64,000 bases of DNA from Morinoia aosen (Eukaryota > Arthropoda > Malacostraca > Amphipoda > Talitridae), in contig CM059564.1 of the NCBI GenBank assembly GCA_030386875.1, positions 43,544,075 to 43,608,074 on the forward strand, read 5' to 3'. Positions 53,810 through 64,000 of this stretch are shown here, piece after piece. Position 1 is the first letter of the stretch. The number at the start of each line of letters is the position of its first letter. The position numbers were made by a program, and so were the translations under genes. The notes beneath the pieces were generated by a model, which saw only the letters and a program-made list of their open reading frames with translations, was not told the DNA's origin and did no database searches.

Positions 53810-54010
53810 TACGACGCTTACCACTCAACTAGCCGGTATCCATTTCTGACACCTGGTTAGAATGGGGAAATGTGGCAGAGTTCTTCCTCATCCCAGTGAA
53901 GAGATTTGCACGCAAGCAGATCCGGGAATTGAACCGGCGACCTTTCAAACTCGTCAATGGGTGCGCTCTTGAAGACTCGGCCACGTTGTGTCAATTGAGG
54001 AGGAGACTGC
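53810..54010 (-). mobile_element. tRNA-derived SINE-like element
   Basis: On minus, GTGGCCGAGTCTTCAAGAGC is a tRNA-type A box and D arm, and GGTTCAATTCC (53925-53935) a B box inside a TTC loop with a CCGG/CCGG stem. The sequence resembles a Leu/Ser-type tRNA head. The acceptor ends do not pair, and ~110 bp of non-tRNA body follows (TCACTGGGATGAGG, CATTTCCCCATTCTAACC). This is a SINE or tRNA pseudogene, not a working tRNA. Confidence 0.55.
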
Positions 54011-54394
54011 ATAGGATTCAAACGTCGTCTCCCATTCAGGATTCAGACAGTTTAGATCAGACGATAAAAAGATACTTTCCTTTCATTCAAAGTCATGGAA
54101 ACTGATCTAAAAGCTACCGATGAATCCAATCTTTTGAGAAGGATGCGCTGTCGTATTGGAAAATGTGAGGCACGTGTTTGAAATGTTTCGTTTTTGTGCT
54201 GTATTGTCGGAAAATCTAAGGCCTGTTTAGTAAATGTTTTGTTTTTGCGCTGTCTTGCGCTGTAAAATGGGAGCCTATGCTTGGAATGTTTCATTTTCAC
54301 CTTTCGAAGAATTTGTTTTTCGTCGTTTTTGCGTTGTATTTTATTCAAACCTTAAATATCTTATTGATGACTGTAAAACATTTTATTTCTTCCA

Positions 54395-54450
54395 GCATTG
54401 AAGATGAAATAGTTTTATTCCGAAACGTTAATGTCAATAAATCTTTTCTA
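54395..54450 (+). ncRNA. Second hammerhead-like motif (candidate)
   Basis: TGAAGATG, then AAATAGTTTTATTC, CGAAACGTTAATG and AATC follow the same order as the motif at 25670-25735, with an altered TGAAGATG core. It is probably the 3' part of an old retroelement. Confidence 0.25.
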
Positions 54451-54639
54451 TAACGTTGGTTCTTCTTTTTACTTCGAGAATATGTTTCCCTAAGAACAGC
54501 TCTGTTATAGTACTACGATTTCTCGTAAAAGTGTATTTGCTCTTCCCACAGGTGAAAAATCGAGGGCCATTTCAAGTCGAAGGTTTCTTGCATAGCCTTG
54601 AAATAAACATCCAAATCCATCTCTCACTGTGTCCTTTAT

Positions 54640-55135
54640 TTTCCATATCCCTCTTCTCTCAGTTGCTGGCCCACACAGCTGCTTTGCGTCGCGACTTGCC
54701 CTCCACCTCGCTCTCCACACATTGCACCGCCACCCTGCCCTCCTCACCACTTTGCATTCGTCACCACTCCACCCCCACTCACCCACTCTCACCCTGTACT
54801 CCTCTTCTCTCTCACACCACACCTCATACATCCCCTCACACTCACCCCCCTCTCACCTCACACTCACCCGATTCTCACCTTCTTTCTCACCCTACACCTC
54901 ACACTCACCCCACTCTCACTCTATACCCTTCACTTGCACACCCCACACCTCCCACTCACTCCCACACACCCCACTCACGCCCCACTCCCCAGGCCGGCAC
55001 AATGCCAGCCCTCAGCCCCGCTGCAGCCAGCAGCACACTCGTGCATTGTCTGGTCCGAGTGAGAGTGTGTGTGCTTTTCGTTGCGTTGCCGGTCTGAAAT
55101 AAACTGAAAGTTCACTTTATTTCCAATAAAGTTTA
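54640..55135 (+). other. Pyrimidine/CAC-rich tract and exon-like GC-rich end with poly(A) signals
   Basis: A long C/T/A-rich tract (CACTCACCCC-type) runs into CACTCCCCAG (acceptor-like, to 54991), then about 110 bp of GC-rich sequence, TGAAATAAAC and CCAATAAAG. It looks like a terminal exon, but no frame is recognisable and no upstream exon was found. Confidence 0.35.
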
Positions 55136-56790
55136 TACATGAAATGGATTACATTGGTTTTTAAAAGCAAAAGGAAAGGGGTAATGGATCAGGTAATAAG
55201 TTATCTTTTAGATCACCTCACAGACCACGGATTCAAAAAGACGCGGAGAGTTAAGTGACTGGTTTCCTCTAAGGAATTTAACACATTGACTGGACTGCGA
55301 TTGGTTAAACTGAAGTTCAATATCCAACTCAAGTTTAAAGTCAAAAGTTGTTAACATTTTTATAATTAGCAAACATTAACTGGATGAAATCAATGTCATT
55401 AATTTAAAATGATTGTCCATACATTTTCAAACGACTTATCGATGGGTTGTTTTGCAACTGGAAAAACTTGAGCACGACCCACCGGTGGGTCATACTGCAA
55501 TAAATGTGTAAACGAGGATTTTGTATTTTTAATGGAATATTTGGAAGACGTGTAAAAGAGGCCAGAGAAAGAACTCTTCCACTCATTGAACTATCACTTC
55601 ACTTACTCATTCCCTCCCCTTAGTTTAAGCTTATGAAAAGTTATTTTTACAAAACGATTGTTATCGCAGAGCAAACAAAAAGATCCATCATTTAATAAAT
55701 CCAGGTTTTCGCTTCCCAATTGGGCAGCCCATTGTAATTGCTGCGCCCTACGCATGTACGAAAAGCTATTTGAGTCACTTTATTCTTTTGTTGCGTCTTT
55801 CTGGCGTACCTGACGGGCTTAGAAGTTGTGCGTGAACTCACAGGCCCATGAATGTATCCACTTCGTACGACTCTCACGTACGCGGATCTCAATGCCAGAA
55901 ATATTGATCCTTATCTGAAATACAATTTAAACAATTTATTTACCACAAGTGATACCGCAAGAAATTTTATCTCAAGTCTAGTACAATGGACATATTTGAG
56001 TATAGCTACTTGTGGGCCCAATTAAGTTCAGCGACTTCTAGAGAAATAAAAATACTTCTCTGCATATTATCCGTGTTTTTATTTTGTTCATGAGTTGAAT
56101 TTAAATTTGTTAAGAATGTGACACCACTTCCTTGGTTGCTGATAAAATTATTCATCTCGAAGTTTTCTCGCGCATTTGCTAAAATTTCACGATAGTTTAT
56201 AATTTGTTGAAACGTTTTCTCAGATTTCTCGACCGACTCAAGTCACTGTAAATAAATTCAGAAGCTAAATTAATGCCATTATCATTAAAACTGATGTCAC
56301 TTTTGTGCTTAGAATCAATATTTATCTAAGGTATTTCGTATTTTTCAGCATTTCAATGAAAATTTCAATATTTATTTCTGTGTTGTTTGAACATAAGGGT
56401 TCGAAATAATCACTTTAGAATGATAAAATTAGGGATAAAATAATCTCTACATTTTAGAGTAGTGCTGAGCTTCTTGGCCTGCCTAGAGGTGCCATTTGTG
56501 CATGCATCGAACCCTTACTTGGACAACCCTGCTTGCTGCAGTCATAGGCTGAGCTTTTAGTTGCGTTCTTTATGGAGATAGCGATGATGTCATGAGCCAG
56601 CAATTGTTAAGCGGAGTTGTGAAAAATCAAATTTTTCCCAAATATTGTAAGTTATCCTTCGCTACGCAGTGAGTCACGCATATTGTGCCCTAACAGATCT
56701 CATTGAGTGCTTTTTTCAAAGGTTGTTTGTCATCTTTTTATGTATAAAATATCCAAGAGATGATATTTTGATGATTTTTTTTCCAGATAA
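55136..56790. other. Intergenic, no gene seen
   Basis: Contains the perfect palindrome GACCCACCGGTGGGTC (about 55476-55491) and a short segment near 55310 (GTTAAACTGAAGTTCAAT) shared with 61687. No gene seen. Confidence 0.5.
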
Positions 56791-56979
56791 GCCCCGCTAC
56801 TAATACAAATCATAAGTTCACCCTCTTGTAACTTTCGAAATAATGCACCTATCGACTTCAAATTACTCTCACACGAAAGAATGTTTTTATCTTTTGTTTG
56901 AAAGTAATTTGAAGTCGATAGGTGCGTTATTTCGAAAGTTACAAGTGGGTGAACTTATGTGTTGCATTAGTGGTGGGGC
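56791..56979. mobile_element. Small palindromic MITE
   Basis: GTAACTTTCGAAATAATGCA and CCTATCGACTTCAAATTACT on the left pair with their inverses on the right. Arms are about 85 bp, the spacer about 20 bp. The termini GCCCCGCTACTAAT and ATTAGTGGTGGGGC are imperfect. Confidence 0.75.
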
Positions 56980-58429
56980 GCATGTGGAAAAGATCCATTT
57001 TGACTGTTTCTCTCAATAACAAAATTAGCCCCCGACACGGCTATACTGTACGTACGACTCACATGGTTTGTCTATCAATTAAGGACATTCATATTGAGAA
57101 ATTTTTAAAATCCAATGTGTTGTAGTACATCGCATGTCTCAAATTTGTGAAAATAAACGGTTTTTCTTATTTTTCTTTCTTTTCGTCTCAATGTAACTTA
57201 CTTGGTAGTATATGACAAGTACCTTGCATTAAACGTACAGGGGTTCTATCTCACCGAGTGAACGGTTCGTCTTTTTAGCATCTATAAAAACTACGATAGA
57301 ATCCCAAGGAAAAGTTCTGTAAGCAAGATCTCTCGTATCGAAAAGTGTTCACAGCTTCCTATATTATCAGGATGTACTGATACTGACTTCACGCTATGGG
57401 AATGAATTAAGCATTTTGTCCAAAAGTGTGGGAAAAGTGTAGGCTCATGAGTCTCATCGTTATCTACGAAGTTTAACGAGATCTCATGAACAACTTCTAT
57501 TGTTTCTACAAAGCTCTTTTAATGAAATGTACATTCCTAGACTTTGAATACGCTGATTAAATCATTACTGAGTGTATAAGTACCGCTAGGAACGGTCCAA
57601 GAGCGTCAAATTTCTTTGGTGCTGTTCCACGTTGGGTCACAACGACGGTAACTTGTTAATTTTGAACTAGTCTCTGACGAGATTTTGAATTTTGAAATTG
57701 AACTCTGTCGTTCAATTTCATTTGGTTTGCATCTGTTATAACCCCAAGAATCTGCCTCCGGTAAAAATTTTAAGCTTTGATGAATAGAAAAAAAATAGAA
57801 TAAAAAAATGAATAAATAGTGGTCAAAAATCTGTTGGTATCTCGTAGAGGTTATAAATTTCACTTGAATTAAGCAGATAAGTATTTATAAATGTATTTAT
57901 AAATATTTTTATCAAGTATTTGTAAAAATTGCCATCATGAGAATTAAGTTTCTTAAAAATCGTGTAATTATTCATGAAATTTCTGTAAATTATATGTGAA
58001 AATAAAATTTCAAAATTTCCATGAAGCTTGCTGTGATGTCATAATCTCCCGTAATTTATTATACACAAAACTATGGTATTTACGGTGTTTTACATCTTAA
58101 TCTATTCTTCCAACGAGTTGTTGGTAGAGATTTTCCTCTAGCAGTTTTTTTAACTGTTGACGTGTTTTCAGTTACCTTTCACATGTTTACCTAAGGTATT
58201 CTCCTTAGTATTATATTTTTACTCTTAATAGCACTTTCATACCTGCGTCACTATCATTTTTCTTCAATAAATTTCCTTTTCAAGTTGCAGTGTGTTCCAT
58301 TTTACTCGATGCGACAGCATCTCTGTATCTCTTTGTCTATCAATAGTGAGGTATTTTCCGTCAAGGAATACTTAGAGTCTAATATCTTCAAATACTACAT
58401 TACATGGATTCCTTTTTTAGATACAGACT
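56980..58429. other. Intergenic, no gene seen
   Basis: AT-rich; 57098-57180 is shared with 49600-49690. Nothing else recognised. Confidence 0.5.
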
Positions 58430-58885
58430 GTTTTTCTTTATTTCTTCTTTTCTTTTTTTCTTTCGTTTTCCTTTCTTCTTGTTTCGTTTTTTTCTTCTTA
58501 TCTTTTTTCTTTTTTCTTCTTTTTCTTTTTTTCTTTCTTTTAATTTTTCTTCTCTTTACTTCTTCCATTTTTCTTTATCCTTCTTTCTTCTTTTTCTTCC
58601 TTCCTCCCTACCTCTTGACACAAGCGTCACCGCAGAGCCACCAGCGGAGCACATCACACACGCGTCTCGTCATGCCCAAAAGTTGCCCCAGAGCCGAGGT
58701 TGGGACCAGGGGGCAGCGCCCTTATTTCTTCGCTGTGTGGTCTGTCTGCCGTCAGTTCAGCGAGCGCCGCAGCGGGGGCTGCGCACGACCCGTGCCGGGG
58801 CCTCTTGTGTGTCGGGCGCCGTGTGCCAAGTGAGGGGTTGAGAAAAGAATACCGTGGATAAAAAATAAAATACAGCTTATTGCTA
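58430..58885 (+). other. 190-bp polypyrimidine tract followed by an exon-like GC-rich island
   Basis: An almost pure C/T tract (58430-58615) leads to CAAGCGTCACCGCAG (acceptor-like, to 58640), then ~200 bp of GC-rich sequence open in several frames, and AATAAAATA near 58866. The combination suggests a terminal exon. None of the three frames gives a protein that I recognise. Confidence 0.35.
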
Positions 58886-59337
58886 ACAAATATGATACAA
58901 AAAACACTTCATTGGCAAGTAAAATGTTTTAAAGTATGGATCCTTGGTTGATACACATGAGTATCGTAATATGAACCCATGTCACTAGTCGTCAAAGATA
59001 GACCCGAGTGTTGTGACTCTGCCGTCTCCGTGATCGCTGTGTAATGCATTGTGGTTTGAATTGAAATATCTGTGTTACTTGATATTCTCAGAGATATTTC
59101 TGGTGCCAATAAATCGGCACTTCCAATAAAAAACTCTGAGATATGCGGGGTGCCAATTTCGTGCAGTAGAATTCAATAAATTAATTGGCCCTTACGATGA
59201 AAAAAGGGAGTTCTAGTGGGGAAATCAGGAGCATGCCAGCACGGCCTGGCGACGGTAACAGCCTACGCTCGCCGGTCGATGGTGGTAAAAAATGCACGTG
59301 AGGATTTGCTATAGCGAAAAAAATGCTCGGTTTTCAA

Positions 59338-59635
59338 TGTTGAGAATAATTCTCTGTTTTTAAATTTGAGAATAATTATCAGATTTAAATTTGGAAATAA
59401 TTCTGTTTTTCATTTTGGGAATAATTCTCAGTTTTTATTTGTGGGAATAATTCTCACTTTTTAATTGTGGGAATAATTTTCACTTTTTAATTGTGGGAAT
59501 GATTCTCACTTTTTTATTATGGGAATAATTCTCAGCTTTTAATTTTAGAGATAATTCTCAACTTTTGATTTTGGGAATAATTCCCAGCTTTTAATTATGG
59601 GAATAATTAAAAGTTTTTAATTTTGGGAAAGGAGT
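59338..59635. repeat. 26-bp AT-rich minisatellite
   Basis: GGGAATAATTCTCACTTTTT-type units recur at 59417, 59443, 59469, 59495, 59521, 59573, 59599 and 59625, with diverged units on the left (GAGAATAATTCTCTG). About 12 units. The core GAGAATTATTCTC is near-palindromic. Confidence 0.92.
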
Positions 59636-59771
59636 GTTGGTACACTGTCCGTAAAATAAGTTTCTTAAGTGCGGTAAAAGCAAATGAACCGCAAACGTGA
59701 AGGATGTGATCCTAAGTTAAAGAATGGAATGAATGAAATAATTGGATAGATTTAAAATTGGGGGAGTATAA

Positions 59772-59991
59772 AGCGGCCCATAGACGATCAATTTTATTGT
59801 CAATATCATTGACAATGATGAATATTGATAATTATATTGATCGTCTGTGGGCTTTTTTGACGACCGTCAATTAATTGACTCAATGTATTGACGCAATGAA
59901 ATCAGTTTGAGACCACAGACGATCAATACAATTGTCAATATTCATCATTGTCAATTATATTGACAATAAAATTGATCGTCTATGGGCCGCT
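59772..59991. mobile_element. 220-bp palindromic MITE
   Basis: Terminal inverted repeats AGCGGCCCATAGACGATCAA and its exact inverse. Inner ATTTTATTGTCAATAT and AATATTGACAATTG strings make both arms fold again. The target duplication is not clear. Confidence 0.85.
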
Positions 59992-60389
59992 CAACAGCCA
60001 AGTTGTGTTTTCTGACGTTACAATTGAGAGTCTAACAGAATGTAACACGTTCGTACGTTTTGGGTGCTGCAGACCTTTGAGAATTTGCTGCAATGAAGTA
60101 AAAGTTCTCCTTGAAAGAACTCTCTTCACTGTGTGCTGCACCATGTATATTTACGTTTTTTGAGTGCACCAAATAAATGTGATATGCAAACGACGTATAT
60201 ATTACAAAAAGTTTCATTTCCGGATTTACTTTAGTGAAACTGATATTGAGCTCCCATCGTAAGTACACCTAAGTTTCCTCAAGGTTTGTGTCGAATCGAT
60301 GAGCGAATTCCTAATTTTACTCTCTATAACCTGAGTGTTTTTCTCGTTTGCTATCCGATAGGCCTACCATAAAAAAGATGCTGCATTCG

Positions 60390-60932
60390 AAGAATTTGGT
60401 AAATCTGAAGGAGATGACAGTTGTCGATTTTCCACTTTTTGGTGCCTGAACCTAATTAATTGAATCAAAATAAACAAGTTTTCTTCTATTCTTTTTTCGT
60501 CTCAAATGAGTATTTTACGATTTATAGCGGTAAGTTTAGTTTCGTCATTGATGACGAATGCGCTCGAATAAACAGCTACTCATCGATTTTCGAATTTTTG
60601 TTGCTTGAAACATGGTAATAACATCGAAATAAACAACTTTTATTCTATACACTTTTTTCGTAAAATGAGTATTTAACGAGGTATAGCGGTAGGTTTGGTT
60701 TCGTCTTTCAAGACAGAGCGCTGGAAGCGAGACGCCATTGCAGTATTGCCATACAACTCGATCAAAGAATTTCTTTCCGCTTCAAAGACTGGAGTTGCGG
60801 TAAGTCATTTACCGCTATAACTAATATAATACTCATTTGAGACATCTAAAGTTCGATCTAATTAACTATGCTAAGGCATCGAAATTTTCAAAATCGACAA
60901 CTGTCATCTCCTTCAGATTTACCAAGAATTTT
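60390..60932. mobile_element. Palindromic MITE, family M1, long form with a repeated left arm
   Basis: AAATCTGAAGGAGATGACAG at the left is the exact inverse of CTGTCATCTCCTTCAGATTT at the right. The arm core (AAATGAGTATTTAACGAGG, ATAGCGGTAGGTTTGGTTTC) occurs twice on the left (about 60460-60560 and 60600-60710) and inverted once on the right. It is related to 44864-45233 through GAAGGAGATG and the GAGTATTTAACGAG core. Confidence 0.75.
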
Positions 60933-61925
60933 TGTCACAAATTTACTAACTTCGTAATTTACATATGTCGAGAGACAAGATACTCGGACGTGTTCCATTT
61001 AATTCTTTATCACCACCAAGACGTGATCTACTTCAAATATAGTGGCTGTACTAAGTTTCATTTTTTTCTGCGCATGGAATCCACGCCGAGATTATTTGAA
61101 AATTTCATTTAAGTATCGCCCATTTTGTTGACATAGTATAATTCTGCACTAATCCTACGCTGAGCTGATAAAAACTCGACGGCTTTTGTTAAGTTTTTGT
61201 TTTTTTGTTTCGTGGGTATTGCTTTCTTTTGGAACCAAATTATTTTTTGCTGCAATCATTTGACATCTTTTTAAACACACACCCATCGCGTTTCCGCGGT
61301 TGTTAACGGTTGATTTCGTTAGGTTGTAAGTAGCAGAACTGGGAAACGATTTCACTGCTCGAATACATTTTTATCCTCACTAAGAAATTTTGAAATACAG
61401 CTGCACTATGACATTTCACCCTGTATGATAATAGTTATTTCTTAAAGAGGTCGCAAAACAGATGAAATGCCATTCATTTATACCGGTACGTGAATGAGCA
61501 ATATAACTAGTTAGACACATATGGTCTAATATGCAGGGAACATGTTAAAGATTGTTATTTTCCGACAAATGTGTTCATTCACATCACCTCAATTCGAGAC
61601 TGCAAAATTTATATCAGGCTTTGAGGCAACAGAATGTTGCCGACGTCTTCAAGTGTCTAGGTCATGAACACGTCTCTTGCGTTGGGTTAAACTGAAGTTC
61701 AATGTTCAACTCAAATTTAAAGTAGATAGAAATTTTTTTAACAGCAGAAATTTTTTTTAAAATAGGAAAAATTACCTGGATCGTGCCTTCATTTAGTTTT
61801 GATAAAGTATTTATGAAAATTGAGTTTGTGACTACTGCTCGGTCAGCAGCATTATGAAAATCCCCTCCGTGTACCACCGGGGGCTCACGTCCCGGTCAAA
61901 GTGTCAATTAAGAATGAAGGGCGTC
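60933..61925. other. Intergenic, no gene seen
   Basis: AT-rich; no gene recognised. Confidence 0.5.
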
Positions 61926-61959
61926 AGCTACGGAAACATTCGTCTTAAAACTCTTTGAA

Positions 61960-62130
61960 TGTTCCTCGACCTTGACGTCGACTGGCGCAGATTGCATCCT
62001 CGAGGCAACAAAGCCGTCTCGCCCGCCGCCGCGAGTCGCAACCCTCGCGCGCCGGAAGGGAAAGTCGCGTCATGCGGTGGTTGCTTCAGGCCTTCTAGCT
62101 CCAGGGCCACCTGCAACGCTAGGTCCTGAT
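61960..62130. other. CpG-rich island
   Basis: GC- and CpG-rich (CCGCCGCCGCGAGTCGC, CTCGCGCGCCGGAAGG) within AT-rich flanks. It is open on both strands for ~60 codons, with splice-like GCGCAG and CTGCAACG edges. It may be an exon or promoter of a gene outside the window; no protein recognised. Confidence 0.35.
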
Positions 62131-62896
62131 CTCAAGTAAAGTGTCGGGCTTAGTTTTGAGCGCCTCGTATAGTTTGTCTATTTTTTTAATTTCCATCGAA
62201 ATTTAACGTGCGAAAGATATTTCGGTACTCATACAGCCTTAAATGGTGTCGCCAGGATACTGAGTTCCTCTTGATAAGAATTGTTCAGTAATAAGTCTTT
62301 GCCAAGCCTGCAGGATTTCGCGCACACACCACAAGGCATCCTTTACATCTGATAGAAAATTAAACAACATTTCTTCCAAGAGTAGAGTTAAATTCCCTCC
62401 CATTTCTTGTATTATCTTCAAATTTTTTTCTCTCGAACGGTTCACCTATCAAGAACGGTCTATTTTTCTCATGTATTTATTTACGAACTTAATTTTCTAT
62501 TTACTGCGTTGCTCAAATTTTCGCATATATAAACGCTCTTACGCTTACAAGTAATGTTAGCACTGTAGCTTGAAAAGACGTCATAATTTTTTACGACATG
62601 CGTAGGAATATCATTTAATGATATTCAACTTATTTCATTCTTTCTCACTACTGCTGCCAATTTTCTCGTACGTCAGTTTTTTTAGCTTTTAATTCAGTTT
62701 TTAATTTTCATCTTCAGAACTTTTTTTAAAACTGAAAGGTTCAATTCGCTGGGCGCACACACAACCACATCGAGATCTTTTCGCTCGTGCAGAAGTTCGT
62801 AGAAATTCAGCGGTGATGTGTTGGTCGAGAGCTGGCATACCTCATGAGGTGCAAGAGCTGCAGCCTGTCAGTCTCGTGCTCGCAGCTCTCAGTGAC
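62131..62896. other. Intergenic, no gene seen
   Basis: No gene recognised. It contains TGACGTCAT-like and CACATCGAGATC strings, without further support. Confidence 0.45.
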
Positions 62897-63166
62897 AGGC
62901 AGGCTGACGGGAACAGGCAGGCTGACGGGAACAGGCAGGCTGACGGGAACAGGCAGGCTGACGGGAACAGGCAGGCTGACGGGAACAGGCAGGCTGACGG
63001 GAACAGGCAGGCTGACGGGAACAGGCAGGCTGACGGGAACAGGCAGGCTGACGGGAACAGGCAGGCTGACGGGAACAGGCAGGCTGACGGGAACAGGCAG
63101 GCTGACGGGAACAGGCAGGCTGACGGGAACAGGCAGGCTGACGGGAACAGGCGGGCTGACGGTGAC
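62897..63166. repeat. 18-bp minisatellite, 15 units
   Basis: AGGCAGGCTGACGGGAAC repeats every 18 bp from 62897 to 63149, with almost no variation until the last unit. Because the unit is six codons long, four or more frames stay open (QADGNR, GRLTGT, ACSRQP and others). No splice context makes any one of them convincing as coding. Confidence 0.95.
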
Positions 63167-63359
63167 GTATTACTTCGGTCATTTGACCCATTGTTGCGGC
63201 CTCTCAATGGGACACTGTCGGTTTAATTGCTCTTAGATTACTGGCACTGCCAGCGCTGTTCTTCCGCGGTGCTGCTGTTCCCCCCTCTGCTGTAATAATC
63301 TATATAATATTCTGCTTGTTCCTTCCTTAATTACTTATTTCCTTAGTTAGTCCGTTACG

Positions 63360-63610
63360 CTTTCGTCCAAGATTGCAGAATCATGTGTACCGAATTCCTC
63401 ACTGTAACGTTAAAAGATGAACTTCACGTGCATTAATACGTTCGACATTTTATCATGATCGGTTAGGATAGGATAGGTTAGCATAGGTTTAGTTAGCATA
63501 GGTTACGTTAGCATAGGTTAGGTAATATTGACGGAATTTTTTCACGGGTTCAACTAGCTTAACGATGACATTGTCCGTGGAATTTCCATGGGCCCTACTA
63601 GTTATAATTA
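63360..63610. mobile_element. Fragment of the hAT-like family
   Basis: ACCGAATTCCTCACTGTAAC, ACATTTTATCATGATCGG and CACGGGTTCAACTAGCTTAA match the left arm of the 23397 element (23650-23870) in the same order. The degenerate AGCATAGGTTA repeat is shared too. No terminus is present. Confidence 0.7.
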
Positions 63611-63914
63611 TTATAGCAGAGGAGAGAACAACAAGTACGTGCATACTTTCCTCAGGCCATCATCAGGGTTCGTGTGTATGTATGCATGTAGGGATCTAAG
63701 TGCGTATGAAACACAGCCTTGCTGCATCACTGACAAGGCTGAAAGAAATTTGGGTCAGCCCTACTAACTACAGGGGCTCAAAGAATCCGTTCACCTTGGC
63801 GATAACTGCTTTAATTCGAGCGTTGCAGTCCCACAATTGTAGGGTGAAGGGGGATTTGGGGTGAGTTTCACCATGGGAGGCTTGTTAAACACCCATGCCT
63901 TTTACTATAACTCT
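63611..63914. other. Retroelement-like 3' region, not classified
   Basis: On minus, CTGATGATGG...GGAAAG lies at 63645-63666, then a stretch ending in a 20-bp tandem repeat. It may be the 3' end of an unclassified element. Confidence 0.35.
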
Positions 63915-64000
63915 TACCATAAACATTCGCATCTCACCAAATCTCTTAACATAAACACTCGCATCTTACCATAAACACTCGCATCTTACCATAAACATTC
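63915..64000. repeat. 20-bp tandem repeat running off the window
   Basis: ACCATAAACACTCGCATCTT-type units; about four, the last cut by the window end. Confidence 0.85.

Noticed and set aside
54456..55097. 213-codon Ser/Thr/His/Pro-rich frame
   Set aside because: Most of it is translation of a CAC/CTC-rich tract; only the GC-rich end with poly(A) signals was kept, as an exon-like island.
62813..63226. QADGNR-repeat protein
   Set aside because: An 18-bp period keeps several frames open on both strands, with equally good alternatives (GRLTGT, ACSRQP); no splice or codon evidence favours one.

Overview
This window is eukaryotic and most likely comes from an arthropod nuclear genome. It is AT-rich, has spliced genes with large introns, an arthropod-type TCAGT initiator, mariner, hAT-like and CR1-like transposons, many minisatellites and no operons. 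The species cannot be named from sequence alone. Only two host protein genes can be supported. One is a Shisa-family membrane protein gene on the minus strand, with five exons spread over 29330 down to 3745, including one probable cassette exon. The other is a small DUF5522 (C1orf53-like), probably mitochondrial, gene on the plus strand with exons at 44632-44723, 46241-46511 and 48697-48885. Exon joins in both were checked by hand for splice-site dinucleotides and phase.

Layout. 1-3.1 kb: intergenic, with a palindromic mariner made of two inverted 3' ends (909-1656) and a 63-bp VNTR (2441-2793). 3.1-29.4 kb: the Shisa-like gene. Its introns carry about ten copies of a ~350-bp dispersed repeat, a patchwork of three duplicated ~220-bp segments (6295-6974), and a nest of foldback transposons (20.27-28.5 kb). 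In that nest an unequal crossover between two foldback elements duplicated a 1.5-kb unit, and a 3.8-kb hAT-like element, itself one giant palindrome, then inserted into one copy. 29.36-29.84 kb: promoter region of the Shisa-like gene, with four CRE-like sites within 63 bp.

30.3-42.4 kb: three head-to-tail copies of a CR1-like non-LTR retrotransposon. Two are full length with intact ORF1 (zinc knuckle plus SGNH esterase) and ORF2 (endonuclease, reverse transcriptase, zinc motif). The third is 5'-truncated and interrupted by a foldback element with a perfect 8-bp target duplication. Each downstream copy begins exactly at the (TTCAAG)n tail of the copy before it. 43.1-43.75 kb: a fifth, diverged foldback element. 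44.6-48.9 kb: the DUF5522 gene, whose second intron holds a 28-bp minisatellite with nine splice-donor-like motifs.

49-64 kb: gene-poor sequence with a tRNA-derived SINE-like element, several palindromic MITEs, 18-, 20- and 26-bp tandem repeats, an (AT)n tract, a few GC-rich exon-like islands that could not be assigned to a protein, and a remnant of the hAT family. The most notable items are the self-targeting-looking LINE array, the giant hAT palindrome, the crossover footprint in the foldback nest, and possible hammerhead-ribozyme-like cores in retroelement remnants.
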